Shown here piece after piece: positions 10,236 to 17,790 of a stretch of 64,000 nt of DNA. The stretch comes from an uncultured Paracoccaceae bacterium (GTDB lineage Bacteria > Pseudomonadota > Alphaproteobacteria > Rhodobacterales > Rhodobacteraceae): contig CAKSTR010000011.1 of the NCBI GenBank assembly GCA_934500835.1, positions 1 to 64,000 on the forward strand. The letters run 5' to 3'. Made by a program: the position numbers and the translations under genes. How positions within the stretch are numbered: position 1 is the first letter of the stretch; each line of letters begins with the position of its first letter. The notes below the pieces were generated by a model. It searched no databases. It saw nothing but the letters and a program-made list of their open reading frames with translations, and had not been told where the DNA came from.

Positions 10236-10333
10236 CCGGGGGCGCTTCGCCCCCCGGCCCCCCCGAGGATACTTGGACCAAAGTGAAGGGCAGAACCGCC
10301 GGGTCTCCAGCCTTCACTTTGGATCAAGTATCC
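10236..10333. repeat. Dispersed intergenic element, copy 1 (with inverted second box)
   Basis: A GC hairpin (10236-10257) is followed by the box GGATACTTGGACCAAAGTGA (from 10267). An inverted copy of the box ends at 10333. The two 23-bp boxes differ at only two positions, so they can pair into a long hairpin. Related boxes occur near 21929, 44482, 48452 and 56447. Confidence 0.7.
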
Positions 10334-10415
10334 CACGGGCGCGGTGTCGGTTTGCGCCAGCGGTTTGAGCAATCGACTGGGCGCGGCGGGTATGACTTCC
10401 CGGCGCCTCGGGGGA

Positions 10416-11384
10416 CTAGCGTTCCTTCACATAGGGCTGGCCGCCGGCGCGGGGCGGAATCGCCTTGCCGATGAAGCCGCCCAGCACGAAGACCGTCAGG
10501 ACATAGGGCAGCATGGTCAGGAAGGGGACGGGCACCTTCACATGCAGCACCGCCTCGACCACATCGGGGCGGTTCGACAGCGCCTGGAAGAAGCCGAACA
10601 GAAGACAGGCCCACATCGCGGCCACGGGGCGCCACTTGGCGAAGATCAGCGCGGCAAGGGCGATATAGCCGCGCCCTGCGGTCATTTCCTTGCCAAAGCC
10701 CGCCTGCAGCGCGGTGGCCATATAGGCGCCCGCCAGCCCGCACAGCACCCCGGTGATCATCACGGCCGCAAAGCGCAGGCCCTTGACGCTGATGCCGGCG
10801 GTATCGACGGCGGCGGGATTTTCGCCCACCGCGCGCAGCCGCAGGCCAAAGCGGGTGCGGTAAAGCACCCACCAGGTGATGCCGACCACCGCAAAGGCGG
10901 CATAGACCGGCAGCGAATGGCCCGAGACCACCTCTTCGTAGAAGGGGCCGATCACCGGGATCGCCTTGGCTTCTGCCGCGAAGGGCAGGGTGATCGGCTG
11001 GAAGCGGGCCGGGCCGTCCAGCGGCGGCGTCCGCCCGCCCTGGCCGAACATCGCCTGCGCCACCAGAACCGTCAGGCCGGAGGCAAGGAAGTTCAGCGCC
11101 ACCCCGGCAATCAGCTGGTTGCCGCGGAAGGTGATCGAGGTGACGCCATGGATCAGCGCGAAGAACAGCGACCCGCCGATCCCGGCCAGCAGGCCCAGCC
11201 ACACCGACCCCGACAGCGCCGCCACGGCGCCTGCGCACATGGCCGAGGCCAGCATCTTGCCCTCGAGCCCGATGTCGAAGATGCCCGCGCGCTCGGAGTA
11301 GAGGCCGGCGATACAGGCCAGCATCAGCGGCGTCGCAAGGCGCAGCGTGCTGTCCAGCATCTGCAGAAGCGTTGCGTAATCCAT
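10416..11384 (-). CDS. ABC transporter permease 2 (BMP/nucleoside-type)
   Basis: 322 residues, about eight to nine membrane segments, of the branched-chain/ribose permease superfamily in the YufQ/NupC-type subgroup. Typical blocks are LYSERAGIFDIGLEGKML, GNQLIAGVALNFLASGLT and VGENPAAVDTAGISVKGLR. It is the last gene of the four-gene importer; its ATG overlaps the stop of permease 1 by one base (TGATG). Confidence 0.92.
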   Translation of the reverse strand: MDYATLLQMLDSTLRLATPLMLACIAGLYSERAGIFDIGLEGKMLASAMCAGAVAALSGSVWLGLLAGIGGSLFFALIHGVTSITFRGNQLIAGVALNFLASGLTVLVAQAMFGQGGRTPPLDGPARFQPITLPFAAEAKAIPVIGPFYEEVVSGHSLPVYAAFAVVGITWWVLYRTRFGLRLRAVGENPAAVDTAGISVKGLRFAAVMITGVLCGLAGAYMATALQAGFGKEMTAGRGYIALAALIFAKWRPVAAMWACLLFGFFQALSNRPDVVEAVLHVKVPVPFLTMLPYVLTVFVLGGFIGKAIPPRAGGQPYVKER

Positions 11385-12484
11385 CACGCCACCCCCATCG
11401 ACCGCGGCTGGAAGAGGGCGAAGATCCGCGCCAGCATCATCCGCACCATCATGTCCAGGGCGCCGGTGAACAGGATCACCAGACCCTGCACCACGATCCG
11501 CATCTCGATCGGGATCTTGGTCCAGAGGCCCAGTTCGGCCCCGCCCTGAAAGAGGAAGCCGAAGAGCAGGGCGGCCAGCACCACGCCAAGGGGATGTTTG
11601 CGCCCCATCAGGGCCACCGCGATGCCGATGAATCCGGCCCCCGAGGCAGAGTTGCCCAAAAGCCGCTCGGCCTCGCCCATGACGTTGTTGATCGCCATCA
11701 TGCCGGCCAGCCCGCCCGAGATCAGCATCACCACCATGATGATGAAGGTGGGGTTGATGCCGGCATAGCGGGCGGCAGGTTCGGATTGGCCGAAGGCGCG
11801 GATCTGATAGCCCAGACGGGTATGCCACAGAAGCACCCAGACCACGACTGCCATCGCCAGCGCGATGAACAGGGTGATGTTGGCCGGAACCGCCTTGGTG
11901 AAGACCAGGTTCAGCAGGGGGATGTCGTTCAGCGCCGGAAGATGCGTGGCCGGCGGGAAGTTGGCCGAGGCCGGATCGGCCTGGCCCGGCGGCTTCAGCT
12001 TGTTGACCAGAAGGTATTGCAGCAGGCTGGCCGCGATATAGTTGAACATGATCGTGGTGATCACGATATGGCTGCCGCGTTTCGCCTGCAGCCAGGCCGG
12101 GATCGCCGCCCACATCGCGCCAAAGGCCGCGGCCGAAACCGTGGCGGCGATCAGCGCCAGCGACCAGTGCGGCCAGGGGATGAACAGACAGGCCAGCGCC
12201 ACGCCAAGCCCGCCCAGTTGCGCCTGCCCCTCGCCGCCGATGTTGAACATGCTGGCATGGAAGGCGACGCAGACGGCAAGGCCGGTGAACATGAAGCTGG
12301 TGGCGTAATACAGCGTGTAGCCCCAGCCATAGGCATTCATCACCGAGCCCTGGACCATGACCGTGATCGCCTCCCATGGGTCCTGCCCGATGGCAAGGAT
12401 CACCAGTCCGGCGATGGCAAAGGCCAGGACCAGAGAGACGAAGGGCACAAGGGCGACATCGGCCCAACGCGGCAGACGGTCCAT
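11384..12484 (-). CDS. ABC transporter permease 1 (BMP/nucleoside-type)
   Basis: 366 residues, about ten hydrophobic segments, YufP/NupP-like. Blocks include SFMFTGLAVCVAFHASMFNI, NIGGEGQAQLGGLG and FGQSEPAARYAGI, which mark the larger permease of BMP-type importers. Its ATG is coupled (TGATG) to the ATPase stop upstream. Both permeases would form the membrane pore for nucleosides. Confidence 0.92.
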   Translation of the reverse strand: MDRLPRWADVALVPFVSLVLAFAIAGLVILAIGQDPWEAITVMVQGSVMNAYGWGYTLYYATSFMFTGLAVCVAFHASMFNIGGEGQAQLGGLGVALACLFIPWPHWSLALIAATVSAAAFGAMWAAIPAWLQAKRGSHIVITTIMFNYIAASLLQYLLVNKLKPPGQADPASANFPPATHLPALNDIPLLNLVFTKAVPANITLFIALAMAVVVWVLLWHTRLGYQIRAFGQSEPAARYAGINPTFIIMVVMLISGGLAGMMAINNVMGEAERLLGNSASGAGFIGIAVALMGRKHPLGVVLAALLFGFLFQGGAELGLWTKIPIEMRIVVQGLVILFTGALDMMVRMMLARIFALFQPRSMGVA

Positions 12485-14055
12485 CAGGCGGCCTCCCCTT
12501 TTCCGGTGATCCCGGCCATCAGAAGGCCCAGTTCGCGCTCATTGGTCTTGTCGGGGTCGCGCAAGCCCATGATCTGCCCGTCGAACATCACGGCGATGCG
12601 GTCGGACAGCGACATGATCTCGTCCAGCTCCACGCTGACCAGAAGCACCGCCTTGCCGGCATCGCGCAGCGCGATCAGTTGCTTGTGGATGAACTCGATG
12701 GCCCCGATGTCCACGCCCCGGGTGGGCTGGCCGACCAGGAGAAGATCGGGGTTCTGTTCGAATTCGCGGGCGACGACGATCTTCTGCTGGTTGCCGCCCG
12801 AGAAGCTTTTCGCCTCAAGCCCGGGGATCGGCGGGCGCACGTCGAAGGTGGCCATCATGCGTTCCGTGTCGGCGCGGATCGCGGCATTGTCCATCAGAAG
12901 GCTGTTCTTCTGATACTTCGGATCGTTGAAATAGCCGAAGGCGACGTTTTCCCAGGCCGTGAAACCCAGGATCAGCCCATGCTCGTGGCGATCCTCGGGG
13001 ACATGGGCGATGCCGGCCTTGCGGCGGCTTAGCCCGTCGGCACCCTTGCCGGACAGGGGCAGCGGCTGGCCGTTCAGCGAGGCTTGCCCGGTGGCCGGGA
13101 CCATGCCGCCCAGGGCTTCCATCAGCTCGGACTGGCCATTGCCGGCGACACCGGCGATGCCAAGGATCTCGCCCCTGCGGATCTCGAAGGTAACGCCCTT
13201 CAGTCGATCGACGCCATGTTCGTCGCGAACCCGAAGATCCTGCACCCACAGGACGACCGGGCCGGGGGATGCGGGGGCTTTTGCCACCTCCAGCAAGACC
13301 TTGCGGCCGACCATCAGCTCGGCCAGCTGTTCGGGGCTGGTTGCGGCGGTCTTCACCGTGTCCACCATGGTGCCGCGCCGCATCACGCTGACATTGTCGG
13401 TCGCCTCCATGATCTCGCGCAGCTTGTGGGTGATCAGGATGATCGTCTTGCCCTGGGCCTTCAGCCCTTTCAGGATGCGGAACAGGTGATCCGCCTCGGC
13501 CGGGGTCAGAACGCCGGTGGGTTCGTCAAGGATCAGGATTTCGGCCTGCCGATACAGCGCCTTCAGGATCTCGACCCGCTGCTGGTGGCCGACGGAAAGA
13601 TCCTCGACCAGCGCATCGGGATCGACATCCATCTCGTATTCGCGGCTGAGGTCTGCCAGCGTCTTGCGGGCCTTGGCCAGCGAGGCGTTCAGCATCGGCC
13701 CGTCCTCGGCACCGAGGATGACGTTTTCCAGCACGGTGAAATTCTGCACCAGCTTGAAATGTTGGAACACCATGCCGATGCCGGCGCGGATGGCGCTTTG
13801 GCTGTCGGGGATCGGGGTCGGCGTGCCGTTGATCAGGATCTGGCCGGAATCGGCGCGATAAAAGCCGTAAAGGATGCTCATCAGCGTGGATTTGCCCGCG
13901 CCATTCTCACCGATGATGCCGTGGATGGTGCCCCTGGGGACGGCGATGTTGATGTCGCGGTTGGCCTGAACCGGGCCGAAGGCCTTGGAGATGCCCTTCA
14001 ACTCGATCGCGAAGGGCGTGGCCCCCCTTGCGGCGGTGTCAGTCTGGTCGGACAT
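12484..14055 (-). CDS. ABC transporter ATP-binding protein, tandem ATPase domains (nucleoside-type)
   Basis: About 523 residues with two ATPase domains, as in sugar/nucleoside importers (YufO/RbsA-like). Domain 1 has Walker A GENGAGKS, signature LSVGHQQRVEILKAL and Walker B LILDEPTGVL. Domain 2 has the degenerate Walker A GVAGNGQSE and signature FSGGNQQKIVVAREFE, usual for this class. ATG 14055 is preferred over ATG 14061, since GGGGG sits about 9 bases before it. It is coupled to the permease genes. Confidence 0.94.
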   Translation of the reverse strand: MSDQTDTAARGATPFAIELKGISKAFGPVQANRDINIAVPRGTIHGIIGENGAGKSTLMSILYGFYRADSGQILINGTPTPIPDSQSAIRAGIGMVFQHFKLVQNFTVLENVILGAEDGPMLNASLAKARKTLADLSREYEMDVDPDALVEDLSVGHQQRVEILKALYRQAEILILDEPTGVLTPAEADHLFRILKGLKAQGKTIILITHKLREIMEATDNVSVMRRGTMVDTVKTAATSPEQLAELMVGRKVLLEVAKAPASPGPVVLWVQDLRVRDEHGVDRLKGVTFEIRRGEILGIAGVAGNGQSELMEALGGMVPATGQASLNGQPLPLSGKGADGLSRRKAGIAHVPEDRHEHGLILGFTAWENVAFGYFNDPKYQKNSLLMDNAAIRADTERMMATFDVRPPIPGLEAKSFSGGNQQKIVVAREFEQNPDLLLVGQPTRGVDIGAIEFIHKQLIALRDAGKAVLLVSVELDEIMSLSDRIAVMFDGQIMGLRDPDKTNERELGLLMAGITGKGEAA

Positions 14056-14122
14056 ACCCATTGCCCCCTGTCCCGCGGGCCCGCCACCGCTTTTGCCGCG
14101 GCTTCGGTCGGCCCTTGCTAGA

Positions 14123-14150
14123 ATGCCGCGCCAAGGATCTGGCGCGGCAT
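14123..14150 (-). terminator. Hairpin between the binding protein gene and the ATPase gene
   Basis: A perfect 11-bp stem ATGCCGCGCCA/TGGCGCGGCAT with a 6-base loop lies between the binding-protein stop and the ATPase start. Such hairpins often protect the upstream mRNA or cut down read-through, giving more binding protein than membrane parts. Confidence 0.6.
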
Positions 14151-14173
14151 CCGGTCAACCCGTCAACCGGGCG

Positions 14174-15169
14174 TCAGAACTGCGCAGCCGGGCAGCTGTC
14201 GTCCGCCATGTAGTCATGGACCACGATCTCGCCCGACTTGATCTTGGCGGCGGCCTCGTCGACCTTGGCCAGCATCTCGGGCGTCACCAGCGCGGCGTTG
14301 TTGTCGTCCATCGCGTAGCCGACGCCGTCATTGGCCAGACCCATCACGTTGATGCCGGGCTTGAGGTCGGCCCCTTCGGTGAAGGCCTCATAGACCGCGT
14401 TGTCGACGCGCTTGATCATCGAGGTCAGGACAGAGCCGGGGTGCAGGTGGTTCTGGTTGCTGTCGACGCCGATCGACAGGATGCCTTCATCGGCGGCGGC
14501 CTGCAGAACGCCGATGCCGGTGCCGCCGGCAGCGGCATAGATCACGTCAGCACCCTGAGCCTTTTGGCCCTTGGCCAGTTCGGCGCCCTTGACGGGATCG
14601 TTCCAGGCGGCCGGGGTGTCGCCGGTCATGTTCAGGATGACCTTGGCATCCGGGTTCACCGCCTTTACGCCCTGGGCATAGCCACAGCCGAACTTGCGGA
14701 TCAGCGGGATGTCCATGCCGCCGATGAAGCCGACGGTGCCGGTCTTCGACGCAAGGGCGGCCATCATGCCAACCAGGTAGGAGCCTTCATGTTCGTTGAA
14801 GACGACCGATTTCACGTTGGGCTGTTCGACCACCATGTCGATGATGGCGAATTTGGTGTCCGGGAAGTCCGGCGCGACCTTGGACAGCACGTCGCCGAAG
14901 GCAAAGCCGGTCATCACCACGGGGTTGGACCCGGCTTCGGCCAGACGGCGCAGCGCCTGTTCGCGCTGTGCCTCGTCCTGCATTTCCAGTTCCTTGTAGG
15001 TGCCGCCGGTTTCCTTGGCCCAACGCTCGGCCCCGCCGAAGGCGGCCTCGTTGAAGGATTTGTCGAACTTGCCGCCAAGGTCGTAGATCAGGGCGGGTTC
15101 GGCCAGCGCGGCGCCAGCCATCAGGGCCAGGGTGGCGGTTGCCCCCGCAAGGGATTTCATCAGGGTCAT
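14174..15169 (-). CDS. BMP family substrate-binding protein (nucleoside-type)
   Basis: 331 residues with a signal peptide (MTLMKSLAGATATLALMAG, cleavage near ALA-EP) and no lipobox, so a free periplasmic protein. Family blocks are YDLGGKFDKSFNEAAFGG, VVMTGFAFGDVLS, GFIGGMDIPLIRKF and IYAAAGGTGIGVLQAA. BMP (basic membrane protein/PnrA) members bind purine nucleosides. ATG 15169 follows GGGAGAGC. It is the promoter-proximal gene of the importer; the purine phosphorylase 5 kb downstream supports a purine substrate. Confidence 0.94.
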   Translation of the reverse strand: MTLMKSLAGATATLALMAGAALAEPALIYDLGGKFDKSFNEAAFGGAERWAKETGGTYKELEMQDEAQREQALRRLAEAGSNPVVMTGFAFGDVLSKVAPDFPDTKFAIIDMVVEQPNVKSVVFNEHEGSYLVGMMAALASKTGTVGFIGGMDIPLIRKFGCGYAQGVKAVNPDAKVILNMTGDTPAAWNDPVKGAELAKGQKAQGADVIYAAAGGTGIGVLQAAADEGILSIGVDSNQNHLHPGSVLTSMIKRVDNAVYEAFTEGADLKPGINVMGLANDGVGYAMDDNNAALVTPEMLAKVDEAAAKIKSGEIVVHDYMADDSCPAAQF

Positions 15170-15303
15170 GGGTAGCTCTCCCGGTTGATAATGCACAACG
15201 CCGCCCTGTCCGCCGGGAAGCCCCGGTCGCGTGCGGATCATGGCAACGATTAGTCGGGAAGGCCCCGGTCCGGTCAAGTCGGATTCGCGTGAAGACGGGG
15301 CGT

Positions 15304-15325
15304 TTCCTGACTCATTGGTCAGGAA
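15304..15325. terminator. Perfect hairpin TTCCTGAC/GTCAGGAA
   Basis: An 8-bp perfect stem with a 6-base loop lies 18 bp past the rimI stop and 135 bp upstream of the binding-protein start. It may end the tsaB-rimI transcript, or it may be an operator for the importer, since it has no T-run. Confidence 0.5.
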
Positions 15326-15343
15326 TGCGGCCTTCCCCCACGG

Positions 15344-15757
15344 TCAGAGATCGCGCGCCATCACGACGGCATCGATGCGCGTGCCGTCCGGCACGGCGTA
15401 ATAGCCGCGGCGACGGCCGGAGGCCGCGAACCCTGCCGATTCGTAAAGCGCAATCGCCCCCGGATTTTCGGCGCTGACCTCAAGGAAGGCCCGCCCCGCG
15501 CCCCGCAACTGCGCCTGATAGATGAAGCGGGCCAAGAGCTTGCGTCCCAGCCCGCGCCGGCGGTTCTCTGGGCCGACGGCAAGGGTCAAGAGCTCGGCCT
15601 CGCCCGCAATGGCCCGGCCCAGAAGGAAGCCCGCATCGCCCTCGACCAGCAGGAAGGCCAGCGGATCGGCGACGAAGCCGGCAAAATCCGCCTCGGACCA
15701 CGGTGGCGGGGTGCGAAAGCAGCGCCGGTGCAGCGCGGCCAGTTCGGCGGGGGTCAT
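15344..15757 (-). CDS. rimI: GNAT acetyltransferase, RimI-type
   Basis: 137 residues. It has the GNAT acetyl-CoA loop VGPENRRRGLGRKLL and the C-terminal VSAENPGAIALYESAGF of RimI, which acetylates the N-terminal alanine of ribosomal protein S18. The start ATG overlaps the tsaB stop by 4 bases (ATGA). The tsaB-rimI pairing is common in bacteria and supports the name. Confidence 0.88.
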   Translation of the reverse strand: MTPAELAALHRRCFRTPPPWSEADFAGFVADPLAFLLVEGDAGFLLGRAIAGEAELLTLAVGPENRRRGLGRKLLARFIYQAQLRGAGRAFLEVSAENPGAIALYESAGFAASGRRRGYYAVPDGTRIDAVVMARDL

Positions 15758-16371
15758 GGCAGGATCACCGGCGGCGGGTCTGACGGCGGGGCGGCATCGA
15801 CGGCCTTCAGGTAGAAGGGCGCAGGCGGCGGGCCGGGGGGCCGTGTCGCCGCGATGCGGGCAATCGCCTCGGCCAGCGGCATGGCGGGCGGCAGGGCCTC
15901 GGGCCCGGCGGCATTGCCCGTCGCGGCGCCGGAGGGACGTCCGCAGCCTGCGGGCAGCAGCAGGGCGGCGCTTTCGCCGCCGCTGGAAAACCGCTGCAGA
16001 TAGACAGCGCCTTGCCGGGCATCCTCGATCACCGACAGCGGCCGGGGCAGGCCGTGGGCCAGCGCCTCAAGCCGGGTGACGGCAATGGCCGGGATGCCAA
16101 GTGCCAGCGACAGCCCGCGCGCCGTGGCGACCGAGATCCGCACCCCGGTAAAGTTGCCGGGTCCGGTGCCGACGGCAATCCGCCGCAGGTCTTTCCAGAC
16201 CATCCCGGCCGCGGCCAAGAGCTCTTCCAGCATCGGGACCAGCCGTTCGGCCTGCCCCTTCTGCATCGGCTCCTCGCGCCGGATCACCCGGCCGTCCGGC
16301 AAAAGCAAAGCGGCGGCGCAATGCGCCGCCGATGTGTCGAAGGCCAGAAGCGGCAGGTCAGGCGGCGACAG
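15754..16371 (-). CDS. tsaB: TsaB, tRNA threonylcarbamoyladenosine biosynthesis protein; CTG start proposed
   Basis: TsaB is a scaffold of the TsaD/TsaB/TsaE complex that puts t6A37 on ANN-decoding tRNAs. The N-terminal ASKHA motif LLAFDTSAAHCAAALL is encoded, followed by VGTGPGNFTGVRI and VTRLEALAHG. Between the in-frame stop and this motif there is no ATG, GTG or TTG. The first TTG (16308) would remove the conserved motif. CTG 16371 has GAGG about 6 bases upstream and gives MSPPDLPLLAFDTS; CTG 16356 is another option. Both overlap or abut the nifU-like stop. The length would be about 205 residues. Confidence 0.85.
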   Translation of the reverse strand: MSPPDLPLLAFDTSAAHCAAALLLPDGRVIRREEPMQKGQAERLVPMLEELLAAAGMVWKDLRRIAVGTGPGNFTGVRISVATARGLSLALGIPAIAVTRLEALAHGLPRPLSVIEDARQGAVYLQRFSSGGESAALLLPAGCGRPSGAATGNAAGPEALPPAMPLAEAIARIAATRPPGPPPAPFYLKAVDAAPPSDPPPVILP

Positions 16372-16918
16372 GGCGGACCTCGGTCACTTCGGGGATATAG
16401 TGGCGCAAGAGGTTCTCGATCCCCATCTTCAGCGTCAGGGTCGAGGACGGGCAGCCGGCGCAGGCGCCCTGCATGTGCAGATAGACCACGCCGCGGTCAA
16501 AGCCGTGGAAGGTGATGTCGCCCCCGTCCTGCGCCACCGCCGGGCGGACGCGGGTGTCCAGCAATTCCTTGATCTGGCGCACGATATCGCCGTCCTCGCC
16601 GGTATGCTCGGCATGGCCGCCGCCCGAAGCCTCACCTTCCATCACGGCGGCGCCGGACTGGTAATGCTCCATGATGGCGCCAAGGATGGCGGGTTTGATG
16701 TGCTGCCACTCCATGTCATCCGCCTTGGTGACGGTGACGAAGTCGTTGCCGAAGAAGACGCCGGTGACGCCGCCCGCCGCGAAGATGCGACGCGCCAGCG
16801 GCGATTTCGCCGCCGCCTCGACGCCCGGGAAATCGGCGGTGCCGGTTTCAAGCACGGTCTGCCCCGGCAGGAACTTCAGGGTCGCGGGGTTCGGTGTGGA
16901 TTCGGTCTGGATGAACAT
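16358..16918 (-). CDS. NifU/Nfu-like iron-sulfur scaffold protein
   Basis: 186 residues, two domains: the N-terminal Nfu domain (MFIQTESTPNPATLKFLPG, FFGNDFVTVTK) and the C-terminal NifU domain with the cluster-binding C153-x-x-C156 (GACAGCPSST). Nfu proteins carry 4Fe-4S clusters to target enzymes. GGAGATATCCC precedes ATG 16918. The stop lies inside the start region of tsaB, so the two genes are coupled. In a respiratory organism it would serve complex I and II and similar enzymes. Confidence 0.93.
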   Translation of the reverse strand: MFIQTESTPNPATLKFLPGQTVLETGTADFPGVEAAAKSPLARRIFAAGGVTGVFFGNDFVTVTKADDMEWQHIKPAILGAIMEHYQSGAAVMEGEASGGGHAEHTGEDGDIVRQIKELLDTRVRPAVAQDGGDITFHGFDRGVVYLHMQGACAGCPSSTLTLKMGIENLLRHYIPEVTEVRPVAA

Positions 16919-17014
16919 GGGATATCTCCGGCCAGTCCCATCGGATATGCGCCCGACCCTGCCCTGTGTCAAGGCAAGGGGGCAGGCCTGACTGTCGCAG
17001 CCGGGCGGAGGGGA

Positions 17015-17158
17015 TCAGTCGCGGTCGCTTCCGAAATAGGCATACATCTGTTCAAGCGCGGTCAGCGCAGGCAGCGATGCCTCGCGCAGAAGGGCCCGTT
17101 CGGCAGCGTGGTACAGGATCGCGGGGTTGGCTTTCACAGCTTTGTGTCGGGCAGACAT
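17015..17158 (-). CDS. Small conserved hypothetical protein (47 aa)
   Basis: It starts MSARHKAVKANPAIL, with helical ERALLREASLPALTALEQMY and an acidic end. There is no signal or membrane segment. AAAGGA lies 8 bases before ATG 17158. I recall similar very short proteins in Rhodobacteraceae, but no known function. It is followed by the nifU-like gene on the same strand, 96 bp on. Confidence 0.6.
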   Translation of the reverse strand: MSARHKAVKANPAILYHAAERALLREASLPALTALEQMYAYFGSDRD

Positions 17159-17281
17159 CGGTCTGGTCCTTTCAGAGACAAGCCCTCCCTCGGGGTGCAA
17201 CATAGTCTATTCTGCATCGCAGCGAAACCCCGCGCTGCGCCGCAGCGCCATGACCGCCGTGCATGGCCCGTGGCCACCGAC

Positions 17282-17665
17282 CTAGCCGCAGATCAGCACC
17301 GCCAGGAAATAGATTGCGTTGATTCCCACCACACAGGCCACCGCCAGAGAGCCCAGATCCTTGGCGTCCTTGGCAAATTCGGACCAGCCCGGGGAAAGGT
17401 GGTCTACCAGGACCTCAAGTGCGGTGTTCAGCGCCTCGGTGGCGGTCAGCAGCAGAACCAAGGCCACCATCCCGGCCAGCGCGGCCAGCGAGGCGCCGCA
17501 CAGCGCCAGCACCAGAACCGCCAATCCGCCAAGGATCGCCTCCTGCCGGAAGGCGCTTTCCCGGGCAAGCCGCCTCAGGCCGGCCGCGGAATAGCCGGCG
17601 GCGGCAAGGAAATGCGCCAGACCGCTCTTGCGTTTGGGTTTCTGGGGCGAGGGGGCGCCTGTCAT
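17282..17665 (-). CDS. dgkA: Diacylglycerol kinase
   Basis: 127-residue integral membrane kinase with three hydrophobic segments. The DgkA hallmarks are ARESAFRQE near residue 36 and TATEALNTALEVLVD, then KDAKDLGSLAV. It phosphorylates diacylglycerol, left by lipoprotein and glucan modification, to phosphatidate. It stands alone, downstream of a secreted protease gene on the same strand. Confidence 0.94.
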   Translation of the reverse strand: MTGAPSPQKPKRKSGLAHFLAAAGYSAAGLRRLARESAFRQEAILGGLAVLVLALCGASLAALAGMVALVLLLTATEALNTALEVLVDHLSPGWSEFAKDAKDLGSLAVACVVGINAIYFLAVLICG

Positions 17666-17741
17666 CTGTGACTCTCATCCGGTCCTGCGGAAGGGTCGGC
17701 GCAGGATCATGGGTATTCCCGCGATTGTCCCTCAGGGCGAC

Positions 17742-17771
17742 CGGCGCCGCAAGCCTTTGGCTGCGGCGCCG
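17742..17771 (-). terminator. Hairpin after the secreted protease gene
   Basis: CGGCGCCGCA-GCC pairs with GGC-TGCGGCGCCG around a TTT loop with one bulge. It lies about 20 bp past the protease stop. There is no strong T-run. Confidence 0.5.
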
Positions 17772-17790
17772 TCCCCGGGTCCGGCGGACC

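Noticed and set aside
10416..12467. 683-residue continuous minus-strand frame across both permeases
   Set aside because: The first half is out of frame with permease 1; only the part from ATG 11384 (permease 2) is real.
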